NCBI RefSeq assembly: GCF_000308615.1 | Contig: NZ_BAGB01000027.1 | Coordinates: 1 to 64,000, forward strand | Direction: 5' to 3' | DNA from: Nocardia jiangxiensis NBRC 101359 | GTDB lineage: Bacteria; Actinomycetota; Actinomycetes; Mycobacteriales; Mycobacteriaceae | DNA: 64,000 nt | Shown: positions 36,605-46,170 of the stretch, piece by piece | Position numbering within the stretch: position 1 is the first letter of the stretch | How the letters are laid out: each line of letters begins with the position of its first letter | Notes under the pieces: generated by a model | The model's input: the letters and a program-made list of their open reading frames with translations, nothing else | Database searches by the model: none | What the model was told of the DNA's origin: nothing | Translations under genes and position numbers: made by a program

Positions 36605-37317
36605 GACTGGTGTAACCCGCATTCGGTCTTGGCGAGGCCGGCCCAGCGGCCGCTTCGCGGATCGGCTCCCGGTTCCGGCTTCCGCGTGCACGGAGCGCAA
36701 CCGATGGACGGATATCCCTCTTCCACAAGGGGATTGACGAGGATGCCGTGCCGGTCGATGTACTCGGCCATCTCCTCGTCGGACCAGGCGGCGATCGGGT
36801 TGATCTTCACCAGGCCGAAGCCCTCGTCGAAGGAGATCAGGGGGGCGTTGGCGCGGGTGGGCGCCTCGACCCGGCGGATGCCGGTCACCCAGGCGTTGTA
36901 ACCACTCAGGGACTGCTTCAGCGGCACGACCTTGCGCAGGCGGCAGCACTCGTTGGGCTCGCGGGCGAACAGATCCTTGCCCAGCAGCCGATCCTGTTCC
37001 GCCACAGAGTGTTCGGGCTGCGCGTTGACGATGTTCACGCCGTACACCGTCTCCACCGCGTCCCGGGTGCCGATGGTCTCGGCGAAGTGGTAGCCGGTGT
37101 CCAGGAACAGCACGTCCACTCCGGCGCGGGTCTGCGCGGCCAGATGTACCAGCACCGCGTCCTGCATGTTCGACGCGACGATGTAACCCGGGCCGAAGGT
37201 GTCCTCGGTCCACTGCAGCAGATCGGCGGACGAGGCGTCGGGACCGAGCGCGGCCGCGCCGTCCTCGGCGATGCGCCGCAGTTCGTCCTCGGAGAGCTTG
37301 TCCAAAGTGGTTGTCAT
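36601..37317 (-). CDS. cysH: Adenylyl-sulfate (APS) reductase
   Basis: The enzyme reduces APS to sulfite using thioredoxin. The 238-residue protein has the PP-loop-like domain with LFLDTGYHFAETI. It has the paired-cysteine signature of the [4Fe-4S] APS-specific branch: ECCRLRKVVPL and later GCAPCTRK. The catalytic tail ends in TECGLH, with the nucleophilic Cys. The absence of an APS kinase domain on CysN fits APS rather than PAPS as substrate. It lies 15 bases after the sulfite reductase gene. Confidence 0.94.
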   Translation of the reverse strand: MTTTLDKLSEDELRRIAEDGAAALGPDASSADLLQWTEDTFGPGYIVASNMQDAVLVHLAAQTRAGVDVLFLDTGYHFAETIGTRDAVETVYGVNIVNAQPEHSVAEQDRLLGKDLFAREPNECCRLRKVVPLKQSLSGYNAWVTGIRRVEAPTRANAPLISFDEGFGLVKINPIAAWSDEEMAEYIDRHGILVNPLVEEGYPSIGCAPCTRKPEPGADPRSGRWAGLAKTECGLHQS

Positions 37318-37332
37318 AGCGTCTCTACTCCC

Positions 37333-39165
37333 TTACCGGAGGTCGGCCTCGTCGGCGCGAACCGCCCACTGCGCGAACCGCTCACCGTCGTTGCGGCTCT
37401 TGACGAAATTGCGCACCACGCGCTCGATGTAGTCGCCGAGCTCGTCGCTGGTCACCTTGTGCTGGCGCAGCTTTCGGCCGAAGGCGGCATCGAGGCCGAG
37501 GGTGCCGCCCAGATGAACCTGGAAACCCTCCACCTGATTCCCGTCGCCGTCGTCGACGAGCTGACCCTTGAAGCCGATGTCCGCGATCTGCGAGCGGCCG
37601 CAGGAGTTCGGGCAGCCGTTGATGTTGATCGTGACCGGCACATCGAGCTGGGCGTTGATATCGGCCAGCCGCTGATCCAGTTCGGGCGCGAGCACCTGGG
37701 AGCGCTTGCGGGTCTCCACGAAGGACAGCTTGCAGAACTCGATACCGCTGCAGGCCAGCAGGTTTCGCCGCCACTTGGACGGCCGCGCCTGCAGGCCCAG
37801 CGGCTCGAGCTCGGCGATCAGTTCCTCGACCTTGTCGTCGGCGACGTCGAGCACGATCAGCTTCTGGTACGGGGTGAACCGGATGCGGTCGGACCCGATC
37901 CGCTCGGTCGCCTCGGCCACCTTGGTCAGGATCGTGCCCGAGACGCGTCCGGCGATGGGGGAGAAGCCGACCGCGTTCAGTCCGTTGCGCAGCTTCTGCA
38001 CGCCCACGTGGTCGATGGGCCGCACCGGAGCCTCGGGCGCCGGGCCGTCGATCAGCTTGCGCTTCAGGAACTCGTCCTCGAGCACCTGCCGGAACTTCTC
38101 GATACCCCAGTCCTTGATCAGGAACTTCAACCGCGCCTTGGTGCGCAGGCGGCGGTAGCCGTAGTCGCGGAACAGCGAGACGACCGCCTCCCACACATCG
38201 GGCACCTCCGCGAGCGGCACCCACGCGCCGACCCGCTTGGCCAGCATCGGGTTGGTGGACAGCCCGCCGCCGACCCACAGGTCGAAGCCGGGGCCGTGCT
38301 CGGGGTGCTCGACGCCGATGAACGCGACGTCGTTGATCTCGTGCACCACGTCCTGCTGGCCCGAGATCGCCGTCTTGAACTTGCGCGGGAGGTTCGAGTA
38401 CTCCTTCTTGCCGACGTAGCGGCGAGTGATCTCCTCTACGGCCCAGGTGCCGTCGATGACCTCGTCCAGCGATTCACCGGCCAGCGGGGAGCCGAGCACC
38501 ACGCGCGGGCAGTCGCCGCACGCCTGGGTGGTCTGCAGGCCGGTTGCCTCGATGCGCCGCCAGATCTCCGGGACGTTCTCGATCTCGATCCAGTGGTACT
38601 GCAGATTCTCCCGGTCCGAGAGATCGGCGGTGTCGCGGGCGAACTCGGTGGAGATCTCGCCGAGGGTGCGCACCTGCTCGACGTTCAGCGCGCCGCCGTC
38701 GCAGCGGACCCGCATCATGAAGTACGCGGCCTCGAGAATGTCGATGTTCTCGTCGCCGGTCCAGGTGCCGTCGTAGCCCTGCTCGCGCTGGGTGTACAGG
38801 CCCCACCAGCGGAACCGGCCGCGCAGATCGGCCTTGTCGATCGAGTCGAATCCACCCGGGGCGTAGATGTTCTCGATACGGGTGCGGACGTTGAGCGGGT
38901 GATCGTCCTTCTTGCTCTGCTCGTTCGCGTTCAGCGGCTCGCGGTAGCCCAGGGCCCACTGGCCTTCGGACTTGCGGCGCAGCGGTTTTCCGGTGCGTTC
39001 GCGCGGGCCGCTGGTCTGCTCGCCCGCGCGGGAACGCGCCCGGCGTTCGCGGGCGGCCTGTGCACGCTCGCGCGCGACTTCCTGCTCGCGCGCGAGACGC
39101 TCGGCTTCCGCCCGCGAGACGGGCTCGGATTCGGCTGTATGGCCGGCGTCGGTACTCGACGTCAT
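37333..39165 (-). CDS. sir: Ferredoxin-dependent sulfite reductase
   Basis: A siroheme/[4Fe-4S] enzyme reducing sulfite to sulfide with ferredoxin electrons. It has two nitrite/sulfite reductase repeats. The cluster ligands are in ACSGIEFC (CX5C) and NGCPNSCGR (CX3C). The substrate-binding Arg/Lys region and QACGDCPRVV are also present. Length is 610 residues with an Ala/Arg-rich N-terminal extension. It matches mycobacterial NirA/SirA, first gene of the same operon. The next gene cysH starts 15 bases downstream, and a leader ORF lies 120 bases upstream. Confidence 0.92.
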   Translation of the reverse strand: MTSSTDAGHTAESEPVSRAEAERLAREQEVARERAQAARERRARSRAGEQTSGPRERTGKPLRRKSEGQWALGYREPLNANEQSKKDDHPLNVRTRIENIYAPGGFDSIDKADLRGRFRWWGLYTQREQGYDGTWTGDENIDILEAAYFMMRVRCDGGALNVEQVRTLGEISTEFARDTADLSDRENLQYHWIEIENVPEIWRRIEATGLQTTQACGDCPRVVLGSPLAGESLDEVIDGTWAVEEITRRYVGKKEYSNLPRKFKTAISGQQDVVHEINDVAFIGVEHPEHGPGFDLWVGGGLSTNPMLAKRVGAWVPLAEVPDVWEAVVSLFRDYGYRRLRTKARLKFLIKDWGIEKFRQVLEDEFLKRKLIDGPAPEAPVRPIDHVGVQKLRNGLNAVGFSPIAGRVSGTILTKVAEATERIGSDRIRFTPYQKLIVLDVADDKVEELIAELEPLGLQARPSKWRRNLLACSGIEFCKLSFVETRKRSQVLAPELDQRLADINAQLDVPVTININGCPNSCGRSQIADIGFKGQLVDDGDGNQVEGFQVHLGGTLGLDAAFGRKLRQHKVTSDELGDYIERVVRNFVKSRNDGERFAQWAVRADEADLR

Positions 39166-39285
39166 AGGGTCGCTCCTGGGGGTGGTGATCAGACCTGGCG
39201 ACAGGCGGGAGGGCTGCTCGCGCCTCCGGTAGTCAGCGGCCGGGACACCGCGACGGTGACGCCGGAACCGGGAACAGGGGCCGAA

Positions 39286-39378
39286 CTACCGGAGGCTTTC
39301 CGACAGACAGCTCGCACTGCAGACACGCTTGAAGTCGACGTGGCGACGAGCCACGAGGCGCACTCCAAGTCCGGTCAT
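39286..39378 (-). CDS. Cys-containing leader peptide upstream of the sulfite reductase operon
   Basis: A 30-codon frame starts at ATG 39378 and contains RLVARRHVDFKRVCSASC, ending SLR. It resembles the short leader peptides with an HVDLCRxxSxxC core found before actinobacterial sulfur genes, with Phe-Lys in place of Leu-Cys. Two Cys codons (residues 20 and 24) lie near the end. A CACAAT hexamer is seven bases before the ATG, so the frame is probably leaderless. Cysteine-dependent ribosome stalling would give feedback control of the operon. The resemblance is from memory and the mechanism is inferred. Confidence 0.65.
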   Translation of the reverse strand: MTGLGVRLVARRHVDFKRVCSASCLSESLR

Positions 39379-39686
39379 GCGGTCTATTGTGCCATGTCAG
39401 CCGGGTAGTTCGGACCGACCGTCCATATTTTCCGAAGATTCGAGGGAAATTCCCTGGACGCTCGTCCCAGTTTGTGAGATGCGTCATAGATCATCCGCGC
39501 AAACACGGATCCCGACCTCCCGAATGCCGACCCCCGGGTTCGCGCGGGGCAGGGGCGGGCTCCCGGGAGATGTCCGTCACAGCCGGGTGCGCACTTCCGG
39601 ATCCGGCGCGAAATCGCCCCGATCGGACGCGTGTGGAACCGGCACCCGCGCCCGGCCCCGCGGTGGCCCGGCCGCACACTGGAGGA
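39379..39686. other. Divergent promoter region between leader ORF and hemW
   Basis: These 308 bases carry on the minus strand the -10-like CACAAT (39391-39386) of the leader ORF and on the plus strand CACACT (39675-39680), six bases before the hemW GTG. At 39443-39455 AGGGAA-A-TTCCCT is a 13-base palindrome that could bind a regulator of the sulfur operon. No gene is seen. Confidence 0.4.
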
Positions 39687-40889
39687 GTGAGCCCCGCCGT
39701 CCAGCAGACCGCACTGCCCGCCCCGCCGCTGCGTGATTTCGGCGGCGGGCCGTTCGGCATCTACGTGCACGTCCCGTTCTGCGCGACGCGCTGTGGATAC
39801 TGCGATTTCAACACCTACACCGCGGGCGAATTGGGCAGCTCGGCCTCACCGGAGTCCTGGCTCGACGCATTGCGCGGTGAGATGTCCACGGCCGCAGCGG
39901 CTTTCGATGCGTTGCCGAGTCGGCAGCCGCCGGTGTCGACGGTCTTCGTCGGCGGCGGGACGCCCTCGCTGCTGGGCGGGGACGGGCTGGCCGACGTACT
40001 CGAGGCCGTCCGCGCGAACTTCACCCTGGCCGCCGACGCCGAGGTGACCACGGAATCCAATCCCGAGTCCACCTCCCCGGCGTTCTTCGAGCGCCTCCGC
40101 GCCGCCGGGTACACCCGGATATCGCTGGGAATGCAGTCGGCCGCGACGCACGTCCTGCGCATTCTCGATCGCACGCACACTCCCGGCCGGCCGGTCGCCG
40201 CGGCCCGCGAGGCGCGCGAGGCCGGTTTCGACCACGTCAACCTGGATCTGATCTACGGCACCCCCGGCGAATCCGATGCCGATCTGGATGCCAGTCTCGA
40301 CGCGGTGCTCGCGGCCGGAGTCGACCACGTCTCGGCGTACTCACTGATCGTCGAGGACGGTACGGCGATGGCCCGCAAGGTCCGCCGCGGTGAACTGCCC
40401 GCCCCCGACGAGGATGTGCTCGCCTCCCGCTACGAACGCATCGACGCGCGCCTGTCCGCGGCCGGTCTGCGGTGGTACGAGGTATCCAATTGGGCCGCAA
40501 GCGATTCCGGTCGTTGTAGGCACAATCTCGGCTACTGGGACGGCGGCGACTGGCTCGGCGCGGGACCGGGTGCGCACAGCCACGTGGGTGGCGTGCGCTG
40601 GTGGAATGTGAAGCATCCGGGGCGTTATGCGGAACGGATCGCCGCGGCGGCGACCCTGCCCGCCGACGGGTGGGAGGAACTCACCGATGCCGAGCGGTAC
40701 ACCGAACGGATCATGCTCGCCGTGCGATTGCGCTCCGGGCTGCCGGTGGCGGATCTGGATGCCGACGGGCGCGCGGCGATCGACGGGCTCGTCGCCGAAG
40801 GCTTGGTCGCACTGCGGGATCGGGTGATCGTTCTCACCGACCGCGGGCGCCTGCTGGCCGACGGAGTCGTGCGCACACTCCTGAGCTGA
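39687..40889 (+). CDS. hemW: HemW-like radical SAM protein
   Basis: A coproporphyrinogen-III-oxidase-like radical SAM protein, now regarded as the heme chaperone HemW. The cluster motif is CATRCGYCDF (CX3CX2C) in the YVHVPFC start, followed by GGGTPSLL, ESNPES, RISLGMQS and DLIYGTPGE. A C-terminal HemN_C domain follows. Length is 400 residues. The frame is open from 39387, but GTG at 39687 is the natural start. GGAGGA touches the start codon, too close for a ribosome binding site, so a leaderless start from CACACT is possible. Confidence 0.88.
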   Translation: MSPAVQQTALPAPPLRDFGGGPFGIYVHVPFCATRCGYCDFNTYTAGELGSSASPESWLDALRGEMSTAAAAFDALPSRQPPVSTVFVGGGTPSLLGGDGLADVLEAVRANFTLAADAEVTTESNPESTSPAFFERLRAAGYTRISLGMQSAATHVLRILDRTHTPGRPVAAAREAREAGFDHVNLDLIYGTPGESDADLDASLDAVLAAGVDHVSAYSLIVEDGTAMARKVRRGELPAPDEDVLASRYERIDARLSAAGLRWYEVSNWAASDSGRCRHNLGYWDGGDWLGAGPGAHSHVGGVRWWNVKHPGRYAERIAAAATLPADGWEELTDAERYTERIMLAVRLRSGLPVADLDADGRAAIDGLVAEGLVALRDRVIVLTDRGRLLADGVVRTLLS

Positions 40890-41058
40890 ACCGGCTCGTC
40901 CGGGCGGCGCCGCCGTCGCCGGAACTCCGGTTGTGCCACGCCACACGGGGGATTCGGCTTTCAGGAACTAAACTGGGGGCGGATCAACCCGGGATCCGCG
41001 TGGTCGATGCTGCTCGCAGACACCGGGCGGCCCGATGGTGAACGAGGAGGTGGGCCCG

Positions 41059-42090
41059 ATGTCGAGCACCGAGAAGCGGCGGCTCGAGGTCCTGCGCGCA
41101 ATCGTCGCGGACTACATCGCGACCAAGGAGCCGATCGGGTCGAAAACACTGGTCGACAAGCACAATCTGGGCGTTTCCAGTGCGACGGTGCGCAACGATA
41201 TGGCGGTGCTCGAAGCCGAGGGCTACATCACCCAGCCGCACACCAGCTCCGGCCGCATTCCCACCGACAAGGGCTATCGCCAGTTCGTCGACAACATCGC
41301 CGAGGTCAAGCCGCTCTCCCCGGCCGAACGGCGCGCGATCATGGATTTCCTGGACGGCGGCGTCGACCTGGACGACGTGCTGCGTCGCGGAGTACGCCTG
41401 CTGGCCCAGCTGACCCGCCAGGTCGCGATGGTGCAGTATCCGACGGTCTCGGCCTCCATCGTCCGGCACATCGAGGTAGTCGCACTCAATCCGGCCCGAT
41501 TGCTGCTGGTGGTCATCACCGACAGCGGCCGCGTCGATCAGCGCCTGGTCGAACTGGGCGGTGTGATCGGCGACGAGGATCTGACCGCGTTGCGCGCCAT
41601 GCTGGGCAAGGCGATGGACGGCAAACGCCTCTCGGCGGCCTCCGCGGCGGTCGCGGACCTGCCGGAGAATTCCCCGGCCCGCCTGCGTGACGTTCTGGTC
41701 CGGGTGTCGACGGTATTGGTCGAGACGCTGGTGGAGCATCCCGAGGAGCGGCTGGTGCTCGGCGGCACCGCCAATCTCACCCGCAACGCCAACGACTTCG
41801 GGTTCCCGGGTTCGCTGCGCGCGGTGCTCGAGGCCCTGGAGGAGCAGGTGATCGTGCTCAAGCTGCTGGCCGCCGCGCAACGTCCGGGTACCGTGACGGT
41901 GCAGATCGGCGAGGAAACACAGCTCGAGCAGATACGCGGAACCTCGGTGGTTTCCACCGGGTACGGTATGCCGGGTACCGTGCTCGGGGGCATGGGTGTG
42001 CTGGGCCCGACTCGCATGGACTATCCGGGCACGATCGCCTCGGTCGCGGCAGTCGCCCGATATATCGGCGAGGTGCTTGCCGACAGGTGA
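41059..42090 (+). CDS. hrcA: Heat-inducible transcription repressor HrcA
   Basis: HrcA represses chaperone genes by binding CIRCE elements. The N-terminal winged helix contains [30 protein letters not shown] and [22 protein letters not shown]-like domain follows, ending with [21 protein letters not shown], the family's terminal signature. ATG at 41059 follows GAGGAGG; an upstream ATG at 41035 is less likely. No CIRCE sequence is visible here, so its targets (groE) lie elsewhere. It is co-directional with dnaJ2. Confidence 0.95.
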   Translation: MSSTEKRRLEVLRAIVADYIATKEPIGSKTLVDKHNLGVSSATVRNDMAVLEAEGYITQPHTSSGRIPTDKGYRQFVDNIAEVKPLSPAERRAIMDFLDGGVDLDDVLRRGVRLLAQLTRQVAMVQYPTVSASIVRHIEVVALNPARLLLVVITDSGRVDQRLVELGGVIGDEDLTALRAMLGKAMDGKRLSAASAAVADLPENSPARLRDVLVRVSTVLVETLVEHPEERLVLGGTANLTRNANDFGFPGSLRAVLEALEEQVIVLKLLAAAQRPGTVTVQIGEETQLEQIRGTSVVSTGYGMPGTVLGGMGVLGPTRMDYPGTIASVAAVARYIGEVLADR

Positions 42091-42159
42091 GTGCGCCGCG
42101 TGCAGAGTGCGCGATGAGATCGTGAAGCAAACGGATTCGGAACAGGACTAGAGACGCAA

Positions 42160-43311
42160 GTGGCACGGGACTACTACGGATTGCTCGGTGTCGGACGCAA
42201 CGCGTCCGACCAGGAGATCAAGCGCGCATATCGCAAGCTGGCGCGTGAGCTGCACCCCGACGTCAACCCCGATGTGGACGCCCAGGAGCGGTTTCGCGAC
42301 GTGTCGGCGGCCTACGAGGTGCTCAGCGATGCCGAGAAGCGCCGCATCGTGGACATGGGCGGCGATCCGCTCGAGTCCGGCGGCGGTCCCGGCGGGTTCT
42401 CCGGTGCGGCCGGATTCGGCGGTCTGGGCGATGTGTTCGAGGCATTCTTCGGCGGGATGAACGCCTCGGGTCCGCGTCGTCCGCGCGGACGCGTGCAGCC
42501 CGGCGCGGATTCGCTGCTGCGTACCCGGTTGTCACTGGCCGAATGCGCGGTCGGGGTCACCAAGCACCTCACCGTCGACACCGCCGTGCTGTGCGATCTG
42601 TGCCAGGGGGCGGGCACCAACGGCAACTCCAAGCCGGTCCGCTGTGAGACCTGTGGCGGCGCCGGCGAGGTGCAGACCGTGCAACGTTCGTTCCTCGGCC
42701 AGGTGATGACCTCCCGGCCGTGCCCGACCTGCCGCGGCGCGGGGGAGACCATTCCCGATCCGTGCCGCAAGTGCGGCGGCGATGGCCGGGTCCGCTCGCG
42801 CCGCGAGATCGCCGCGCCGATTCCCGCGGGCGTGGCCAACGGCATGCGCGTGCGGTTGGCCGCACAGGGTGAGGTCGGCCCCGGCGGCGGCCCGGCCGGA
42901 GATCTGTACGTGGAGATCGTCGAACAGCCGCACGACATGTTCGTCCGCGACGGTGACGATCTGCACTGCACCATCCGCGTGCCCATGGTCGATGCCGCGC
43001 TGGGCGCGACCGTGGTGGTCGACACGGTTCTCGACGGCCCGACCGAGCTGACCATTCCGGCCGGAACGCAGCCGGGCGAGGTCTCGGTGTTGCGCGCGCA
43101 CGGTATGCCCAAGCTGCGTTCGAGCGCCCGCGGCGACATGATCGCGCACCTGGACATCGTGGTGCCCACCAAGCTCGATGCCAAGCAGTCCGATCTGCTG
43201 CGCAAGTACAAGGCCATGCGCAACGGTGAACGCACCGAGGTGCTTTCGGCCCAATCCGAGCACAACAGCGGTCTGTTCGCGCGCCTGCGCGCCTCGTTCA
43301 GCGGTCGCTGA
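42160..43311 (+). CDS. dnaJ2: Molecular chaperone DnaJ (DnaJ2)
   Basis: A co-chaperone of Hsp70. The J domain has HPD within [12 protein letters not shown] Gly-rich linker ([15 protein letters not shown]) follows. The zinc-finger region has four CXXCXGXG-type repeats ([32 protein letters not shown]), and then come the two C-terminal substrate-binding beta domains. Length is 383 residues. Its position after hrcA marks it as the DnaJ2 paralogue of actinobacteria. Confidence 0.95.
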   Translation: MARDYYGLLGVGRNASDQEIKRAYRKLARELHPDVNPDVDAQERFRDVSAAYEVLSDAEKRRIVDMGGDPLESGGGPGGFSGAAGFGGLGDVFEAFFGGMNASGPRRPRGRVQPGADSLLRTRLSLAECAVGVTKHLTVDTAVLCDLCQGAGTNGNSKPVRCETCGGAGEVQTVQRSFLGQVMTSRPCPTCRGAGETIPDPCRKCGGDGRVRSRREIAAPIPAGVANGMRVRLAAQGEVGPGGGPAGDLYVEIVEQPHDMFVRDGDDLHCTIRVPMVDAALGATVVVDTVLDGPTELTIPAGTQPGEVSVLRAHGMPKLRSSARGDMIAHLDIVVPTKLDAKQSDLLRKYKAMRNGERTEVLSAQSEHNSGLFARLRASFSGR

Positions 43312-43327
43312 CTTCGGCGGAATCACA

Positions 43328-44068
43328 GTGGCGGCAACGGTTTTCTATCTCGACGAGATTCCCGAGCCGGGTGGTATCGCGATCCTGGCCGGGCCCGAAG
43401 GGCGCCATGCGGCGACCGTGCGACGCATCCGGGTCGGCGAGCCGATCACGCTGTCCGACGGCGCCGGTGTGCTCGCGTCGTCGGAAGTCGTTGCGGCACA
43501 GAAGGATCGACTCGAACTGCGGGTACTCGACCGGATTCTCGCGGCGCCGGTCGCGCCGCCGGTCACGGTGGTGCAGGCGCTGCCCAAATCCGATCGCTCG
43601 GAGCTGGCGGTGGAACTGATGACCGAGGCGGGCGCCGACGTCGTCGTGCCGTGGCAGGCCGCGCGGTGCGTCGCGAACTGGGAAGGCAAGGCGCGCAAGG
43701 GCGTCGACAAATGGCGCGCCGCGGCGCGCTCGGCGGCGCGGCAGTCCCGCCGGGCCTTCATCCCGGAGATCGCCGAGCTGTATCGTACGTCCGATGTGCT
43801 GGCGCTCGTGCGGGAAACCAAGGCGGACAACGGGATCGTTGTCGCGCTGCACGAATCGGGCACGGCCCGTTTCGTTTCCCTGCCGTTGGCCTCCGCATCG
43901 CGGATCGTCCTCATCGTCGGGCCCGAAGGCGGCCTGGACGATGCCGAACTCACCGCGCTCGCCGATGCGGGCGCGGATATCGCACTGCTCGGTCCGACCG
44001 TGCTGCGTACCTCGACCGCAGCCGCGGTCGCGCTGGGTGCGCTGGGTGCACTGACTTCCAGGTGGTAG
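43328..44068 (+). CDS. rsmE: 16S rRNA m3U1498 methyltransferase
   Basis: A SPOUT-fold methyltransferase that modifies U1498 of 16S rRNA. It has an N-terminal PUA-like domain (FYLDEIPEPGGIAILAGPEGRHAATVRRI) and the C-terminal knot with VGPEGGLDDAEL and LGPTVLRTSTAA. Length is 246 residues. GTG at 43328 is 16 bases after the dnaJ2 stop; the frame open from 43178 overlaps dnaJ2 and is not used. The hrcA-dnaJ2-rsmE order is conserved. Confidence 0.94.
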   Translation: MAATVFYLDEIPEPGGIAILAGPEGRHAATVRRIRVGEPITLSDGAGVLASSEVVAAQKDRLELRVLDRILAAPVAPPVTVVQALPKSDRSELAVELMTEAGADVVVPWQAARCVANWEGKARKGVDKWRAAARSAARQSRRAFIPEIAELYRTSDVLALVRETKADNGIVVALHESGTARFVSLPLASASRIVLIVGPEGGLDDAELTALADAGADIALLGPTVLRTSTAAAVALGALGALTSRW

Positions 44069-44189
44069 AGCAATCATTTCTTGTGTTGGCGCGCAAGCGC
44101 TTCGATCGCGTCGTCATGTCCCGCACCGGTTGCCGGTGATCAATTCCACGTCCGAAGTCGTTCGCCTGGCGAACTTCGGGCGCCGACCC

Positions 44190-44203
44190 TATATTCGGTC
44201 CGT
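44190..44203 (+). promoter_or_regulatory. Leaderless promoter of first LCP gene
   Basis: TATATT (44190-44195) followed by CGGTCCGT and ATG. The identical 17-base string TATATTCGGTCCGTATG precedes the second LCP gene. The -10 to ATG distance of eight bases implies a leaderless transcript. No strong -35 is seen. Confidence 0.55.
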
Positions 44204-46042
44204 ATGAGTTCTGAAGGGGGCCATCGGCGGAAGGAGCCGGACGGTCCGAGTACCGAGCGGTTGCCGCATGGCACTCAGCCGCGCCTGTCGCGCGTGGCGA
44301 AGGCGCGCGCATCGCGGGCCGACAGAGCTCGGACCGCGCCGCCGGCTCGGGAGAGCCGTTCGCAGGCCCGCGAATCCGAGTTGCGTGCGTCACAGTCGGA
44401 CGAGTCGAAGACCGAAGTGGCACAGCCGGATCCGGACGCCGCCACGACGCTGCTGCGGCCGCGTCGGCACACCCGCCGCCCGGTGCGCCGTCAGCGCACC
44501 CCCAAGGCGGTGGTCGCGGGCCGCACCCTGATCGCGCTGGTGTCGGTGCTGGTGCTGGTCGGCACCGGTGCCGCGTGGCGGATCTACGATCACGCGGTCA
44601 AGGGCGTCATCACCTCCAACGCCATCAGCGACGGCCCCAAATCCGTTGGCCAGGACCAGAACATCCTGCTGATGGGTCTGGACAGCCGTAAGGACGAGCA
44701 CGGCAATCCGCTGCCGCAGGCCATGTACAACGCCCTGCACGCCGGTGACAACGACAACGGCGGCATGAACTCGAACGTGTTGATGCTGATCCACATTCCG
44801 GGTGACGGCTCCAAGTCCACGGCGATCTCCATCCCGCGTGACGACTATGTGACCCTGGATCCGGCCGCGTGCGACGGTGATCTCTGCAAGGGCAAGATCA
44901 AGGAGGCGTACGGCCGCACCTACGGCGCCGTGCTGGGCAAGCAGGCCCAAGGAGATCCGGACGCGGAGACCAAGGCTCGTGACGCCGGTCGCAAGGCCGA
45001 GCTCAAAACGGTGAGCAAATTCCTGGGCGATGTCCCGATCGACCACTTCGTGGAGATCACCATGGCGGCCTTCTTCGAGATCGCCGAGCAGGTGCAGCCG
45101 ATCACTGTGTGCCTGAACGAGAATACGCACGACACGTTCTCCGGCGCGAGATTCGTCAAGGGTCAGCAGCAGATCAATGCTTCGCAGGCAATGGCTTTCG
45201 TGCGGCAGCGTCGTGATCCGGACGAGTCGCTGAACTTCACCGATATGGACCGCACCCGTCGGCAGCAGGCGTTCGTCGTGTCGCTGGTGGCCAAATTGAA
45301 GACCAGCGGAACGCTGTCCAGTCCGACCACCCTGATGGGGCTGCTCAAGGTCGCCCAGCAGAACATGGCCGTGGACAGCGGTCTGGACCTGGGCAAGTTC
45401 GCCGGGCAGGCGTCGTCGTTGATGAGTGGTGGACTGACGCTGTACACCCTGCCGGTCAAGGACTTCAAGGTCATCGATGGCGAGGACACCAGCATCGTCG
45501 ACCTGGACCTGATCCACTCCTATGTGAAGAATCTGCTGTACCCGCCCAAGCCCGGCGCGGCCTCCACGAGCGCCAGCGCGAGCCCGGCGACCACGAACAT
45601 CCCGTCCGCGACCGGAGTGACCGCGAACGTGGTGAACAGTTCGGGCAAGAACGGTCTGGGTGGAAATCTCGAAAAGGCGCTCGCCGGTCGTGGTTTCACG
45701 CAGGGTGTGGCGAGCACGGGCTACACGCGCAGCGCCAGCACGCTGCTGTACGGCTCGGGTGCCGAGCAGGCGGCCACCGCGCTGGCCGGGCAGTTGGGGC
45801 TGACCGCGACCAAGTCGTCGGCGATCAGTGCGCAGTCGATTCAGCTGACCGTCGGCACGGAACTGGCCGGCAGCAGCTCGATCACCAGCATGGCGGGCAC
45901 GTCGAGTGACGACTCCAGCGAAACCCCCACCTCCACGACTCCGCCGCCACCGCCGGTGTCGGCGACGAACGTCGGCACGAACTCCCCGGCACCGACCGAC
46001 ATGTCGAGCATGAAGGGCAGTGGTATCCCCTGCGTCAAGTGA
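44204..46042 (+). CDS. LytR-CpsA-Psr (LCP) phosphotransferase, copy 1
   Basis: LCP proteins attach lipid-linked glycopolymers (arabinogalactan in mycolata) to peptidoglycan outside the membrane. The 612-residue product has a basic, disordered cytoplasmic N-terminus of about 105 residues and one membrane helix (RTLIALVSVLVLVGTGAAW). The LCP catalytic domain shows NILLMGLDSR, AISIPRDDYV and AMAFVRQRRDPD. A C-terminal LytR_C domain (ANVVNSSGKNGLGGNLEKAL) is followed by a Ser/Thr/Pro tail ending GSGIPCVK. ATG at 44204 is chosen because of the promoter spacing. A close paralogue follows in tandem. Confidence 0.9.
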   Translation: MSSEGGHRRKEPDGPSTERLPHGTQPRLSRVAKARASRADRARTAPPARESRSQARESELRASQSDESKTEVAQPDPDAATTLLRPRRHTRRPVRRQRTPKAVVAGRTLIALVSVLVLVGTGAAWRIYDHAVKGVITSNAISDGPKSVGQDQNILLMGLDSRKDEHGNPLPQAMYNALHAGDNDNGGMNSNVLMLIHIPGDGSKSTAISIPRDDYVTLDPAACDGDLCKGKIKEAYGRTYGAVLGKQAQGDPDAETKARDAGRKAELKTVSKFLGDVPIDHFVEITMAAFFEIAEQVQPITVCLNENTHDTFSGARFVKGQQQINASQAMAFVRQRRDPDESLNFTDMDRTRRQQAFVVSLVAKLKTSGTLSSPTTLMGLLKVAQQNMAVDSGLDLGKFAGQASSLMSGGLTLYTLPVKDFKVIDGEDTSIVDLDLIHSYVKNLLYPPKPGAASTSASASPATTNIPSATGVTANVVNSSGKNGLGGNLEKALAGRGFTQGVASTGYTRSASTLLYGSGAEQAATALAGQLGLTATKSSAISAQSIQLTVGTELAGSSSITSMAGTSSDDSSETPTSTTPPPPPVSATNVGTNSPAPTDMSSMKGSGIPCVK

Positions 46043-46043
46043 T

Positions 46044-46060
46044 TCCGCTCACAGAGCGGA
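46044..46060 (+). terminator. Small hairpin after first LCP gene
   Basis: TCCGCT-CACAG-AGCGGA, six pairs, one base after the stop codon. It is short and lacks a T-run, so it is only a weak terminator candidate. Confidence 0.3.
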
Positions 46061-46156
46061 GGGGGTGATCCCGCCGGAACCGGCCGCTTCTCGGGTGCGG
46101 TGAGTTCGGCCTCGGGCCGGTAACCCGCGCATTTCGCCAGCCGCGATTTCGCAGCC

Positions 46157-46170
46157 TATATTCGGTCCGT
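46157..46170 (+). promoter_or_regulatory. Leaderless promoter of second LCP gene
   Basis: Contains TATATT at 46157-46162 and the same CGGTCCGT spacer as the first copy, with ATG at 46171. Conservation stops a short way upstream, which argues that the shared string is functional. Confidence 0.55.

Noticed and set aside
36748..39408. 886-codon plus-strand frame opposite cysH and the sulfite reductase gene
   Set aside because: It is the mirror of two clearly recognised genes, and its translation shows no domain.
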